Part shown: positions 43,921 to 52,480 of the stretch, piece after piece
Position numbering within the stretch: position 1 is the first letter of the stretch
How the letters are laid out: every line of letters begins with the position of its first letter
DNA from: Salinibacterium sp. NG253
GTDB taxonomy: Bacteria > Actinomycetota > Actinomycetes > Actinomycetales > Microbacteriaceae
DNA length: 64,000 nucleotides
Reading direction: 5' to 3'
NCBI RefSeq assembly: GCF_015864945.1
Contig: NZ_JADYWF010000001.1
Location: 1,054,378-1,118,377, forward strand
Notes under the pieces: generated by a model
What the model was told of the DNA's origin: nothing
Databases searched by the model: none
The model's input: only the letters and a program-made list of their open reading frames with translations
Position numbers and translations under genes: made by a program

Positions 43921-44506
43921 GAGCGAGCCGCCCCGATGCGTGTGTGCGGAGGTCTTGGCCGAGAGCAGCGATATCCCACGCCCACAGCAAGTGGCCCTCG
44001 ACGAGCCCATACATGCGAGTAGCGGCGGTGTACTCCTTGGCGCTCTCGGTGCGCATCACGGCGTCGGTAGCCAAATCGATGCGGGGCCCTGTGACCTCGC
44101 CGATGTAAAACTCATTGATGCCGCCCGGATGCACGATCGAGACTTCGATCTCAAAGCCTCCGTCGGCAGTGCGCAGCGTTTCGACTTCGTCGGCTGTGCC
44201 GTAGGGGCGTTCTCCGATTGCCGGCAGCAGGCCGGGACCGGGATCTCCCTCGGTGGCGGGACGGCGAAGACGCCAGTACCCAGTTTCGGTCACGTGCGGA
44301 GTCTTGTTGTCGTCAAGCAACCACGTGTAGGAGTTGTAGTTGAGGTGCGGGAGGCCGTCGTGCGTGAAGCTGATGCGCTGACCAAATTCGACGCTGCGCG
44401 ATTCTTCGCCGATCTTGTAGTCGACGATGCCAGTGCCCTCCCACAGTCCAACGAGCCACGAAAGTGGCGCGAGTTCAGCGGGGCCGGAGGTGTCTAGCTC
44501 AATCAC
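43910..44506 (-). CDS. FABP-like/nitrobindin-type heme-binding protein
   Basis: A 198-aa beta-barrel protein of the THAP4/nitrobindin (UPF0678 fatty-acid-binding-like) family. The diagnostic GLWEGTG motif is at 20-26, followed by FTHDGLPHLNYNSYTWL and TETGYWRLRRP. Family members bind heme b through a C-terminal histidine and isomerise peroxynitrite; here a histidine lies in the final DLRTHASGRL segment, which I infer could serve that role. The GTG start has no ribosome binding site but follows a 36-codon gene by 12 bases, so coupling or a leaderless start is likely. Confidence 0.8.
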   Translation of the reverse strand: MIELDTSGPAELAPLSWLVGLWEGTGIVDYKIGEESRSVEFGQRISFTHDGLPHLNYNSYTWLLDDNKTPHVTETGYWRLRRPATEGDPGPGLLPAIGERPYGTADEVETLRTADGGFEIEVSIVHPGGINEFYIGEVTGPRIDLATDAVMRTESAKEYTAATRMYGLVEGHLLWAWDIAALGQDLRTHASGRLARVE

Positions 44507-44518
44507 GATGCGGCGCGG

Positions 44519-44629
44519 CTAGCGCTGGCCGCGAAAGAGGTTGTAGACAACGACAACCGACACGTAGCCGATTGACAGCGTCGCGAGACCGAGAAGGCCG
44601 ACGAAGAAGAGCTCAAGTGCGAGAAGCAT
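44519..44629 (-). CDS. 36-aa single-pass membrane protein
   Basis: A short gene: ATG at 44629 with AGGA seven bases upstream, 36 codons, TAG at 44519. The product begins MLLALELFFVGLLGLATL and ends NLFRGQR, that is, one hydrophobic helix of about 25 residues and a basic tail predicted to be cytoplasmic. It lies 33 bp after another small membrane gene and 12 bp before the nitrobindin-like gene, which suggests a small operon. Function unknown. Confidence 0.65.
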   Translation of the reverse strand: MLLALELFFVGLLGLATLSIGYVSVVVVYNLFRGQR

Positions 44630-44662
44630 GTACTAATCCTATCCCTGTGCAGCCGTGCCGCA

Positions 44663-44917
44663 CTAAATGACAGCAAAAATCGCCGTAGCGGCCGCGACGA
44701 TGGCAAGCGCGCCAACCATGCTGGCGGTGGCTCTCGCCACGAAACCTTCTTTGCGGTGAATTATCAACTGAATAACGAAAGTAAGAATGACGCAGGCCGC
44801 CAATACGATCGCCAGCCACGTGACTCGCAGCTCCGGCGCCTCAAAAACCCCAATAATGACGGCACCGATAAGGCTTAACGCCCATACGGGCACGACGCTC
44901 CACTTTTGCCAAGTCAT
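44663..44917 (-). CDS. Small integral membrane protein, unknown function
   Basis: An 84-aa protein with three hydrophobic helices (about 5-24, 30-50 and 62-82), joined by charged loops (FEAPELRV and IHRKEGFVAR). ATG at 44917 gives MTWQKWSVVPVWALSL; the frame is open to 44977 but the extra residues look non-coding. I do not recognise a family. It is divergent from glnR and upstream of the 36-aa gene and the nitrobindin-like gene. Confidence 0.65.
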   Translation of the reverse strand: MTWQKWSVVPVWALSLIGAVIIGVFEAPELRVTWLAIVLAACVILTFVIQLIIHRKEGFVARATASMVGALAIVAAATAIFAVI

Positions 44918-45012
44918 AGCCCCATCGTAACGATGAATGTGCTGAAGTCGGGCCCCGTCAGCCGGGAGCGCGCACACACGGTAGAATTCCTTTCACGCAG
45001 TGGGGAGGCCAT

Positions 45013-45744
45013 ATGGCACACATCTTGATGCTTAGCTCTGCGCCCGACGTCGAGCCGCTCCCAGCCCTGGGATTACTTAGCCATACGGTTGAGGTCGTTG
45101 TTGCTGCGCCCGCAACTCTTGTCGCCGCTCCGACGACAGACCTGATCATGGTCGACGCGACCACTAATCTTGCGGCAGCCAAAGGGCTGTGCAGCGTACT
45201 CAATTCCAGCGGAATCACGGTTCCGCTGTTCGTGGTCGTCACTGATGGCGGCCTTGCGGCAGTCAATCACCAGTGGCACATTGACGACTTCCTTGTTTCC
45301 GGCGCCGGACCAGCCGAAGTGGATGCCCGCATACGTTTAGCACTGGCGCGCCGCGAGGGTGAGAGTTCCGCTTCGAAGATTCGAGCATCCGGAATCGTCA
45401 TCGACGAAGCCAGCTACTCGGCAAAGGCGCGGGACCGCTCTCTTGACCTCACCTTCAAGGAGTTCGAGCTGCTGCGCTTCTTGGCCTCGCACCCCTCTCA
45501 CGTCTTCACTCGCGAACAGCTCTTGAGCGAAGTGTGGGGTTACGACTACTTCGGTGGCACCCGCACGGTCGACGTGCACGTGCGTCGCTTGCGCGCCAAG
45601 CTCGGCGATCTCGAGTCGCTTATCGGAACCGTGCGCAACGTCGGCTACTGCTTCAATATTGCTGAAGAGACCGAGAAAGCACCGGTAGCAGATTCGAGCA
45701 CCGGCTCCACCGCCGACCTCGCGCCGCAAAGTATCGCTGTCTAG
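45013..45744 (+). CDS. glnR: GlnR-type orphan response regulator (nitrogen control)
   Basis: A 243-aa OmpR-family regulator. The atypical receiver domain (1-115) keeps Asp48 in [18 protein letters not shown] but lacks the usual acidic pocket, and [13 protein letters not shown] ends it as in actinobacterial GlnR. The winged helix (about 130-225) has [53 protein letters not shown]. It controls nitrogen assimilation without a cognate kinase. ATG follows GGGGAGG; a -10-like TAGAAT lies at 44984-44989. Confidence 0.88.
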   Translation: MAHILMLSSAPDVEPLPALGLLSHTVEVVVAAPATLVAAPTTDLIMVDATTNLAAAKGLCSVLNSSGITVPLFVVVTDGGLAAVNHQWHIDDFLVSGAGPAEVDARIRLALARREGESSASKIRASGIVIDEASYSAKARDRSLDLTFKEFELLRFLASHPSHVFTREQLLSEVWGYDYFGGTRTVDVHVRRLRAKLGDLESLIGTVRNVGYCFNIAEETEKAPVADSSTGSTADLAPQSIAV

Positions 45745-45818
45745 CAAAGCGCTATCAACTGCCTCCCAGTGTGGGCGGAGTTAATCAGTTGTTCATCACT
45801 CAGTGGCAGGATGAGGGG

Positions 45819-47999
45819 ATGGACAACGAGACCGCAATCGTCGACCCGAGCTCTGCAACGGACTCGCTTGACGAGTACGACAACGACGAGTCGTCGAGTG
45901 TTGATGATGGAACGCTGATTTTTGATCGCTACCTTGATCGGGAATTGAGCTGGCTCGCCTTCAACCAGCGCGTGCTCGAACTGGCCGAAGACGAGTCCCT
46001 CCCGCTGCTGGAACGCGCCAACTTCTTGGCGATCTTTGCGAGCAACCTCGATGAGTTCTTCATGGTGCGCGTTGCGGGGCTCAAGCGCCGCATCGACACA
46101 GGGCTTGCTGTTCCGACCAACACTGGGCGGGCACCGGCAGAAGTGCTCGAAGAGCTGAGCGCTGCCGCCCACGCGCTGCAAGAACGTCACGCCGCCGAGT
46201 TCCTCAACAGCGTGAAGCCAGCACTGGATTCCGAGGGGATCCACATTGAGACCTGGGCCGACCTCGGCCCGGAAGACCGCGAGCGCGTTCACGACATCTT
46301 CTCCAACCAGATTTTCCCGGTGCTGATGCCGCTGGCGGTCGACCCCGCGCATCCGTTCCCCTATATTTCTGGGCTTTCGCTCAATCTGTCGATTCGAGTG
46401 CGTAACCCCAAGACCCAAAAAGAAGAGTTCGCACGCCTGAAGGTGCCAAGCGTTCTGCCTCGCTTCATCCAATTGCCGGATGACGGCAGCGACCAGTTGC
46501 GCTACATCCCGCTCGAAGATTTGATCTCCAACCACCTCGGCGCCCTGTTTCCCGGAATGGAGATTCTGGCGCACCACGAGTTCCGCGTTACCCGCAACGA
46601 AGACGTGAACGTCGACGAAGATGAGTCGGAGAACCTCATCAAGTCGCTCGAGAAGCAGATCCTCAACCGTCGCTTTGGGCCGCCCATCCGTCTGGAAATC
46701 ACCGACGACATGGATGACGTCACGCTCGGTCTTCTCGTGCGGGAGCTCAAGATCACCGAGCAAGAGGTGTACCGTCTGCCGGCACCGTTGAACCTCAGCG
46801 GACTGTTCCAGCTCGCCGGTATCGACCGCCCCCGGTTGAAGTACCCACGCCACGTGCCGATCACGAGTCGCAGCCTCATGCCGACCGAAGGCAACGAGCG
46901 TGCTGATATCTTCCGCGCGATCGCCCGCAAAGACATCCTGCTGCACCACCCCTACGAGTCCTTCTCCACGAGCGTTCAAGCCTTTCTGGAGCAGGCCGCC
47001 GCTGACCCGCACGTGCTCGCGATCAAACAAACCTTGTACCGCACCAGCGGTGACAGCCCTATCGTCGAAGCGCTCATCGATGCTGCTGAAGCAGGAAAAG
47101 CAGTGCTGGCGCTCGTCGAGATCAAGGCTCGCTTTGATGAGACCGCGAACATCTCGTGGGCCCGCAAGCTCGAGAAGGCCGGCGTGCACGTCGTCTACGG
47201 TCTCGTCGGGCTCAAGACTCACTGCAAGCTCGCGCTCGTAGTTCGTCAAGAAGAGGGCAAGCTTCGTCACTACGCCCACATCGGCACGGGAAACTACAAC
47301 CCCAAGACCAGCCGCCTCTATGAAGACCTCGGGCTGCTGACCGCCGATGACCAAGTCGGAAAAGACCTCACGAGACTATTCAACGAGCTCTCTGGCTATG
47401 CCATCGAGAAAAAGTTCAAGCGACTCTTGGTGGCTCCGCGCCATCTGCGCAAGGGCCTCATCAAGCAGATTGAGAACGAAGCCTCCAACGCTCGCGAAGG
47501 CTTGCCATCGGGCATCCGCATCAAATTGAACTCAATGGTGGATGAGGCGATCATCGATGCGCTCTACCGGGCGAGCAATGCTGGTGTGCCTATCGACATC
47601 GTCGTGCGAGGAATCTGCTCCCTGCGGGCCGGAGTTCCCTGTCTCAGCGAGAACATTCGCGTGCGCTCTATTCTTGGCCGCTACCTCGAACACTCGCGCG
47701 TGTTTGCCTTCCACAACAGCGGAGACCCGCAGGTGTACATCGGCAGTTCTGACATGATGCACCGAAATCTCGACCGTCGCGTCGAAGCTCTTGTGCGCAT
47801 TGTCGAACCCGAGCACATCGAGGAACTCGAGTACATGTTCGACCTCGCGGTCGACGAAAACACCTCCTCCTGGTGGCTCGATGCGGAAGGTGATTGGGTG
47901 CGCCACGCTACTTCGGAGACCGGGGAACCGCTCAACGACATGCAGAATGTTCTTATGAAGCGAATAACGCAGCGCAAACGAGGCGGGTCTCGCCGGTGA
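45819..47999 (+). CDS. ppk: Polyphosphate kinase 1
   Basis: A 726-aa PPK1 that reversibly transfers the ATP gamma-phosphate to polyphosphate. N domain: [19 protein letters not shown] and [12 protein letters not shown]. The catalytic domains contain [38 protein letters not shown] and [24 protein letters not shown] with a catalytic histidine, and the C2 domain [18 protein letters not shown]. The acidic N-terminal tail is poorly conserved; ATG at 45819 is preferred (AGGA seven bases upstream). It lies 74 bp after glnR and overlaps the Nudix gene. Confidence 0.93.
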   Translation: MDNETAIVDPSSATDSLDEYDNDESSSVDDGTLIFDRYLDRELSWLAFNQRVLELAEDESLPLLERANFLAIFASNLDEFFMVRVAGLKRRIDTGLAVPTNTGRAPAEVLEELSAAAHALQERHAAEFLNSVKPALDSEGIHIETWADLGPEDRERVHDIFSNQIFPVLMPLAVDPAHPFPYISGLSLNLSIRVRNPKTQKEEFARLKVPSVLPRFIQLPDDGSDQLRYIPLEDLISNHLGALFPGMEILAHHEFRVTRNEDVNVDEDESENLIKSLEKQILNRRFGPPIRLEITDDMDDVTLGLLVRELKITEQEVYRLPAPLNLSGLFQLAGIDRPRLKYPRHVPITSRSLMPTEGNERADIFRAIARKDILLHHPYESFSTSVQAFLEQAAADPHVLAIKQTLYRTSGDSPIVEALIDAAEAGKAVLALVEIKARFDETANISWARKLEKAGVHVVYGLVGLKTHCKLALVVRQEEGKLRHYAHIGTGNYNPKTSRLYEDLGLLTADDQVGKDLTRLFNELSGYAIEKKFKRLLVAPRHLRKGLIKQIENEASNAREGLPSGIRIKLNSMVDEAIIDALYRASNAGVPIDIVVRGICSLRAGVPCLSENIRVRSILGRYLEHSRVFAFHNSGDPQVYIGSSDMMHRNLDRRVEALVRIVEPEHIEELEYMFDLAVDENTSSWWLDAEGDWVRHATSETGEPLNDMQNVLMKRITQRKRGGSRR

Positions 48000-48934
48000 G
48001 CGCCGCAAACACTCCGGTCCTTGCCGCAGGCATAGTCTGCTGGCGCGTCGTCGACGGTAAACCGCGAGTGTTGCTTGTTCACCGCACCGTTCACAAGGAC
48101 GTCTCGCTGCCCAAGGGCAAGCTAGATCCGGGTGAGATGCTGCCGGAGACCGCTGTGCGCGAGATCCTCGAAGAGACCGGATTGAGCGTCGATCTCGGGG
48201 TACCGCTTGGTAGCGTGCATTACACGCTCGCCAACGGCCGAGACAAGTACGTGCACTACTGGTCAGCCGAAGTGAACGACCACACCCTCGAGATCGCCAA
48301 GTTCACCCCCAACGGCGAAATTTCCGCGCTCGAATGGTTGCCGCTCGCCAAAGCCCGCAAGAAAGTCAGCTACACGCACGACATCGATATTCTTGACCGC
48401 TTCGCCGCCGTCTACGACGCCGGTAACGCGCGCACCTTTGCGATGATCGCCGTTCGCCACGGCAAAGCCGTTCCCGGCGAAACCTGGGACGGACCGGATG
48501 CCACTCGCCCGCTCATGCACCGCGGAACAGACCAAGCCGCCACCATCGCCGGCAGCATCGCGGCGTTCGCGCCCGATCGCATCCTGAGCAGCACCGCAGC
48601 GCGCTGCCTCGCCACGATCACGCCGCTCGCGCAGCGCACCGAGCTCGAGATCAAAGCGACCGACGATCTCAGCCAAGACTCCTACTCAAGCAACGGCAAA
48701 GCGATCACCGCGCTCGTCGCCAAGCGGCTCAAGAAGCAGCAAACGGCGGTGCTGTGTAGCCACGGCCCGGTCTTGCCGCAGATTGTGAGCGCACTCGCGG
48801 AGGCCAGCCACGCCAAGCCCGACTCGCAGTTGCGCGCAGCGGCCCTGCTCAATACCGGTGATTTTTCGGTGCTGCACTTTGCCCGAGGCTCCAAGAAGCC
48901 GCGCCTCGTTGCGGTAGAAACTCACGAGTCCTAA
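47996..48934 (+). CDS. Nudix hydrolase / histidine phosphatase fusion (MutT1-like)
   Basis: A 312-aa two-domain protein. The Nudix domain (1-135) has the full box [23 protein letters not shown]. The histidine-phosphatase domain (about 145-312) begins [27 protein letters not shown]. tuberculosis MutT1 (Rv2985), next to ppk1, has the same layout and degrades 8-oxo-dGTP and diadenosine polyphosphates, so the same role is likely. The GTG start overlaps the ppk stop by three bases (GTGA), so translation is coupled. Confidence 0.88.
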   Translation: MSAANTPVLAAGIVCWRVVDGKPRVLLVHRTVHKDVSLPKGKLDPGEMLPETAVREILEETGLSVDLGVPLGSVHYTLANGRDKYVHYWSAEVNDHTLEIAKFTPNGEISALEWLPLAKARKKVSYTHDIDILDRFAAVYDAGNARTFAMIAVRHGKAVPGETWDGPDATRPLMHRGTDQAATIAGSIAAFAPDRILSSTAARCLATITPLAQRTELEIKATDDLSQDSYSSNGKAITALVAKRLKKQQTAVLCSHGPVLPQIVSALAEASHAKPDSQLRAAALLNTGDFSVLHFARGSKKPRLVAVETHES

Positions 48935-48978
48935 GTCAAGCCTGCCCGCTCAGCAGCCCGCCAAGGTTGCGGTGCGGT

Positions 48979-49020
48979 GAATTCCATGGGAATTCGCGAG
49001 ACAATGACGTGCACGTCATT
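48979..49020. repeat. Two perfect palindromes upstream of the first pstS
   Basis: GAATTCC-ATG-GGAATTC (48979-48995) and AATGACGTGCACGTCATT (49003-49020). The second ends 17 bases before the GTG start and is followed by TTC. They may be operators for the first pstS or a weak terminator after the Nudix gene. No PHO-box repeat is visible here. Confidence 0.5.
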
Positions 49021-49037
49021 TTCTCGAAGGGACCCCA

Positions 49038-50117
49038 GTGAAGTTCACCCGCCTCGGCACCGTCAGCATCATCGCGATGACCAGCGCCCTCGCGCTCACC
49101 GGGTGTGTACCCACCGACCTTAGCGACGCGTCTGGCCCCTCCGGGACCATCATCGGCGCCGGGGCGTCGTCACAGCAGGCCGCGCAAGAGGCCTGGGTGC
49201 GGGGCTTCCAGCTCGCCAACGTGGCCGCCACGGTCGAATACGACCCCATCGGCTCCGGAGGAGGACGCGACACCTTCATCGGTGGTGGTGCGGTGTTCGC
49301 GGCATCCGACCGTGCATTCACCGTCGAGGAGATCGCCGAAGCCGACTTCGTTTCGTGCGTTCCCGACACCGGCATTCTCGAAATCCCGGCCTACATCTCC
49401 CCCATCGCGATCATCTTCAACCTCGACGGCATCGACTCGCTCAACCTCGACGCTGACACAATCGCCGGCATCTTCGCGGGCGAAATCGACCAGTGGGATG
49501 ACGCGGCCATCGTCGAGCAGAACCCCGGCGTGGAGCTGCCGAGCCTCAACATCACTGCCGTCCATCGTGCAGATGACTCGGGCACCACCGCCAACTTCAC
49601 CGACTACCTCACTGGCGCAGCGCCCGACGTGTGGACGGTCGGTTCAATCGAAAAATGGCCGCTCGAGTTCGGCGGAGAAGCGGCACCGCAAACATCCGGC
49701 GTTGTGGATGCTGTCACCAACGGAACCGGCACGATCGGCTACGCCGATGCCTCGCGCGCCGGTAACCTCGGCACAGTGGCAGTGAAGGTCGGTGACGAGT
49801 ATGTCTCCTACTCTCCAGAAGCCGCCGCGGCCATCGTGGATGTCTCGCCCTTCGGGGAAGGTCGCGGAGACACTGACTTCGCGGTTGAGATCGATCGAGC
49901 ATCCACCGCAAGCGGCGTGTACCCGGTAGTGCTCATTAGCTACCTCATCGCCTGCAACGAATACGCTTCCACCGATCGCCTCGATGTGCTCACCGGCTAC
50001 CTCGACTACGTCATCAGCCCCGAAGGTCAGCAGGCTGCTGCCGCGTCAGCAGGTTCGGCCCCCATCTCCGACTCGCTTTACGAAAAAGCGTCGGCAGCCG
50101 TCGCCGCCATTAAGTAG
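49038..50117 (+). CDS. pstS: Phosphate ABC transporter substrate-binding lipoprotein PstS (copy 1)
   Basis: A 359-aa phosphate-binding lipoprotein. The signal peptide ends LALTGC (Cys23). Phosphate-site segments are IGAGASSQQAAQEAW, EYDPIGSGGGRDTFIGG, SDRAF and VHRADDSGTTANFTDYL, all intact. It is nearly collinear with the next gene and about two-thirds identical by eye, so the pair is a tandem duplication. GTG follows GAAGGGA. It has no PHO box of the kind seen before copy 2, so the two may be regulated differently. Confidence 0.92.
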   Translation: MKFTRLGTVSIIAMTSALALTGCVPTDLSDASGPSGTIIGAGASSQQAAQEAWVRGFQLANVAATVEYDPIGSGGGRDTFIGGGAVFAASDRAFTVEEIAEADFVSCVPDTGILEIPAYISPIAIIFNLDGIDSLNLDADTIAGIFAGEIDQWDDAAIVEQNPGVELPSLNITAVHRADDSGTTANFTDYLTGAAPDVWTVGSIEKWPLEFGGEAAPQTSGVVDAVTNGTGTIGYADASRAGNLGTVAVKVGDEYVSYSPEAAAAIVDVSPFGEGRGDTDFAVEIDRASTASGVYPVVLISYLIACNEYASTDRLDVLTGYLDYVISPEGQQAAAASAGSAPISDSLYEKASAAVAAIK

Positions 50118-50182
50118 TTTCGGCACCTTCTGACACCTCAGCCCCGCAAAACCCGGGCTCTCCCGTCTCGTGTTGATGGGTC

Positions 50183-50204
50183 GTTTACCTCCCGTTTACC
50201 TAAC
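50183..50204 (+). promoter_or_regulatory. PHO-box-like direct repeat upstream of pstS copy 2
   Basis: GTTTACC occurs at 50183-50189 and again at 50194-50200, exactly 11 bp apart. Tandem 11-bp units with a GTTCACC-like core are the hallmark of actinobacterial PhoP/RegX3 sites. The repeat lies about 100 bp before the start of pstS copy 2 and would place the pst operon under SenX3-RegX3. Confidence 0.65.
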
Positions 50205-50293
50205 CGGGCAAAAGTGGCTACCTGCCGTGCCTAAGTTTTCTATTTGGGTCGCACCGACCTGAAACCTGTAATCAACATCCCGAAGGGAAAACT

Positions 50294-51388
50294 GTGAACT
50301 TCAAGCGTCTTGGCACCATCGGTGCCATTGCTATCGCAGGCACCATCCTCCTCTCCTCCTGCGCCACAGCAGCCGAAGACGGCAGCAGCGATGAGAACAT
50401 GTCCGACCTCACCGGCACCCTCGTTGGCGCCGGAGCTTCGTCGCAGCAGTCAGCCCAGGAGGCCTGGGTTGCTGGATTCCAGACGGCCAACGAGAACGTC
50501 ACAGTCGAGTACGACCCCATCGGTTCTGGTGGAGGACGCGACACGTTCATCGGTGGCGGAAGCCAATTCGCCGGATCCGACCGCGCATTCAGTGCCGACG
50601 AAATCGCTGAAGACAACTTCGCATCCTGCGTACCCGGCTCCGGCATCCTCGAGATCCCGGCCTACATCTCCCCCATCGCGATCATCTTCAACATCGACGG
50701 CATTGACTCGCTCAACCTCGACGCTGACACGATCGCCGGCATCTTCACGGGTGAAATCACCAACTGGAGCGACGATGCAATCGTCTCTCAGAACGATGGC
50801 GTAGACCTCCCCGACCTCGGCATCACCGCAGTTCACCGCGCTGATGACTCGGGAACGACCGCGAACTTCACCGACTACCTGTCGGCTGCAGCTTCCTCGG
50901 TCTGGACCGTCGGATCGATCGAAACCTGGCCGACCGAGTTCGGTGGCGAGGGTGCTCCTCAGACCTCTGGTCTCGTTGACGCAGTAACCAACGGAACCGG
51001 AACCATCGGATACGCCGACGCATCGCGCGCCGGTGACCTCGGAATCGTAGCCGTCAAGGTCGGCGACGAGTACGTGCCGTACTCGCCCGAAGCTGCAGCA
51101 GCCATCGTTGACGCATCGCCCTTCGCAGAAGGCCGCGGCGAGACCGACTTCGCTGTAGAGATCGACCGCGCAACCGACGAATCGGGTGTCTACCCGGTCG
51201 TTCTGATCAGCTACCTCATCGGTTGCAACGAGTACGCGTCAAGCGACAACGTTGACCTGGTCAAGGCCTACATGTCCTACATCATCAGCGACGAAGGCCA
51301 GGCAACTGCCGCCGAGTCCGCTGGTTCAGCACCGATCTCCTCGACTCTGTTCGAGAAGGCTCAGGCTGCAGTAGACGCCATCAAGTAA
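50294..51388 (+). CDS. pstS: Phosphate ABC transporter substrate-binding lipoprotein PstS (copy 2)
   Basis: A 364-aa phosphate-binding lipoprotein with lipobox LLSSC (Cys23). The ligand motifs equal those of copy 1 (GAGASSQQSAQEAW, DPIGSGGGRDTFIGG, VHRADDSGTTANFTDYL). The linker after the lipid cysteine differs, and codon use is less biased to C in the third position. It is preceded by a PHO-box-like repeat and followed by a strong stem-loop before pstC, which fits higher expression of the binding protein than of the permease. Confidence 0.93.
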   Translation: MNFKRLGTIGAIAIAGTILLSSCATAAEDGSSDENMSDLTGTLVGAGASSQQSAQEAWVAGFQTANENVTVEYDPIGSGGGRDTFIGGGSQFAGSDRAFSADEIAEDNFASCVPGSGILEIPAYISPIAIIFNIDGIDSLNLDADTIAGIFTGEITNWSDDAIVSQNDGVDLPDLGITAVHRADDSGTTANFTDYLSAAASSVWTVGSIETWPTEFGGEGAPQTSGLVDAVTNGTGTIGYADASRAGDLGIVAVKVGDEYVPYSPEAAAAIVDASPFAEGRGETDFAVEIDRATDESGVYPVVLISYLIGCNEYASSDNVDLVKAYMSYIISDEGQATAAESAGSAPISSTLFEKAQAAVDAIK

Positions 51389-51396
51389 CACCTCGA

Positions 51397-51440
51397 GTCT
51401 GCTTCGACCCCGTTGCTACTAGCAGCGGGGTCGGGCAGAC
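51397..51440 (+). terminator. Intra-operon stem-loop between pstS and pstC
   Basis: GTCTGC (51397-51402) plus CGACCCCGTTGCT (51405-51417) pair with AGCAGCGGGGTCG (51421-51433) and GCAGAC (51435-51440), with one G-T pair and a small bulge, followed by TTTG. Probably a partial terminator or mRNA stabiliser that raises PstS over PstCAB. Confidence 0.65.
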
Positions 51441-51535
51441 TTTGCACTGGGCCAGGCGCACCGCGCAGTCCCCGTGAGCACCACGCAGTACAGATCACGC
51501 ACTAAGCCAAGCCAGGGATAAGGGATACTCGACAC

Positions 51536-52480
51536 ATGACCTCGACTGCGGCCCCCCGTATTCGCGCGAAACAGCGCCCCGGAGACCGCCTCTTCTCAGG
51601 TACGGCCCTCACCGCTGGCGCGCTCATCCTCGCGATTCTCGCAGCCGTCGCTGCCTTCCTCGTCATTCAGGGTGTTCCCGGAATCACCGCGGATCCAGAA
51701 AAGACGACGCTCCTTGAAGGAACGAACTTCTGGGCGTACGTTGGCCCACTCGTCTTCGGAACGCTCTGGTCGGCCGGCCTCGCCCTCATCATGGCCGTGC
51801 CAATCGCCATCGGCATCGCGCTATTCATCTCGCACTACGCGCCGCGCCCGCTGGCAGCAACCCTCGGCTACATCATCGACTTGCTTGCCGCAGTGCCCTC
51901 CGTAGTCTTCGGCCTCTGGGGCGGCAACGTTCTCGCCGTCGGAGTGCAGCCCGCCTACGCCTGGCTGGCCGACAATCTCGGCTGGATCCCCTTCTTCGCC
52001 GGCCCCGCCTCGGGCACCGGCCGCACCATCCTCACCGCTTCCATCGTGCTCGCCGTCATGATCCTGCCGATCATCACCGCCATCTGCCGCGAAGTCTTTC
52101 TCCAGACCCCGGTGCTGCACGAAGAAGCTGCACTCGCCCTCGGCGCCACGCGCTGGGAAATGATCAAAATCGCGGTGCTTCCCTTCGGTCGCGCCGGCAT
52201 CGTCTCGGGAGCAATGCTCGGCCTCGGTCGGGCCCTCGGCGAAACTATGGCTGTTGCCATGGTGCTGTCGGCTTCCAACGTCATCACCTTCAACGTGATC
52301 AGCTCGACTAACCCGTCGACAATCGCCGCGAACATCGCACTGAGCTTCCCCGAGGCCTACGGACTCAATGTGAACGTACTGATCGCAACAGGCCTGATCC
52401 TGTTCGCCATCACGCTGATCGTCAACACGATCGCGCGCTACATCGTCAACCGCCGCAAGGAATTCTCGGGAGCGAACTGA
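51536..52480 (+). CDS. pstC: Phosphate ABC transporter permease PstC
   Basis: A 314-aa inner-membrane permease with six helices. The coupling segment EEAALALGATRWEMIKIAVLPFGRAGIVSGAMLGLGRALGETMAVAMVL and the loop GLWGGNVLAVGVQPAYAWL are typical of PstC. With PstA it forms the phosphate channel. ATG at 51536 follows GGGATAAGGGA. The stop shares one base with pstA (TGATG). Confidence 0.93.
   Translation: MTSTAAPRIRAKQRPGDRLFSGTALTAGALILAILAAVAAFLVIQGVPGITADPEKTTLLEGTNFWAYVGPLVFGTLWSAGLALIMAVPIAIGIALFISHYAPRPLAATLGYIIDLLAAVPSVVFGLWGGNVLAVGVQPAYAWLADNLGWIPFFAGPASGTGRTILTASIVLAVMILPIITAICREVFLQTPVLHEEAALALGATRWEMIKIAVLPFGRAGIVSGAMLGLGRALGETMAVAMVLSASNVITFNVISSTNPSTIAANIALSFPEAYGLNVNVLIATGLILFAITLIVNTIARYIVNRRKEFSGAN

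Noticed and set aside
45741-47354. 537-codon minus-strand open frame opposite ppk
   Set aside because: Antisense shadow of a high-GC gene; no recognisable domain, and ppk on the plus strand is unmistakable. The same reasoning removes the long antisense frames at 54711-56024, 17069-18352 and 20037-21374.
48995-49020. Palindrome before pstS copy 1 as a definite rho-independent terminator
   Set aside because: The stem is only moderately GC-rich and fully symmetrical with no natural loop, and the T run is three bases; left as a repeat of uncertain role.
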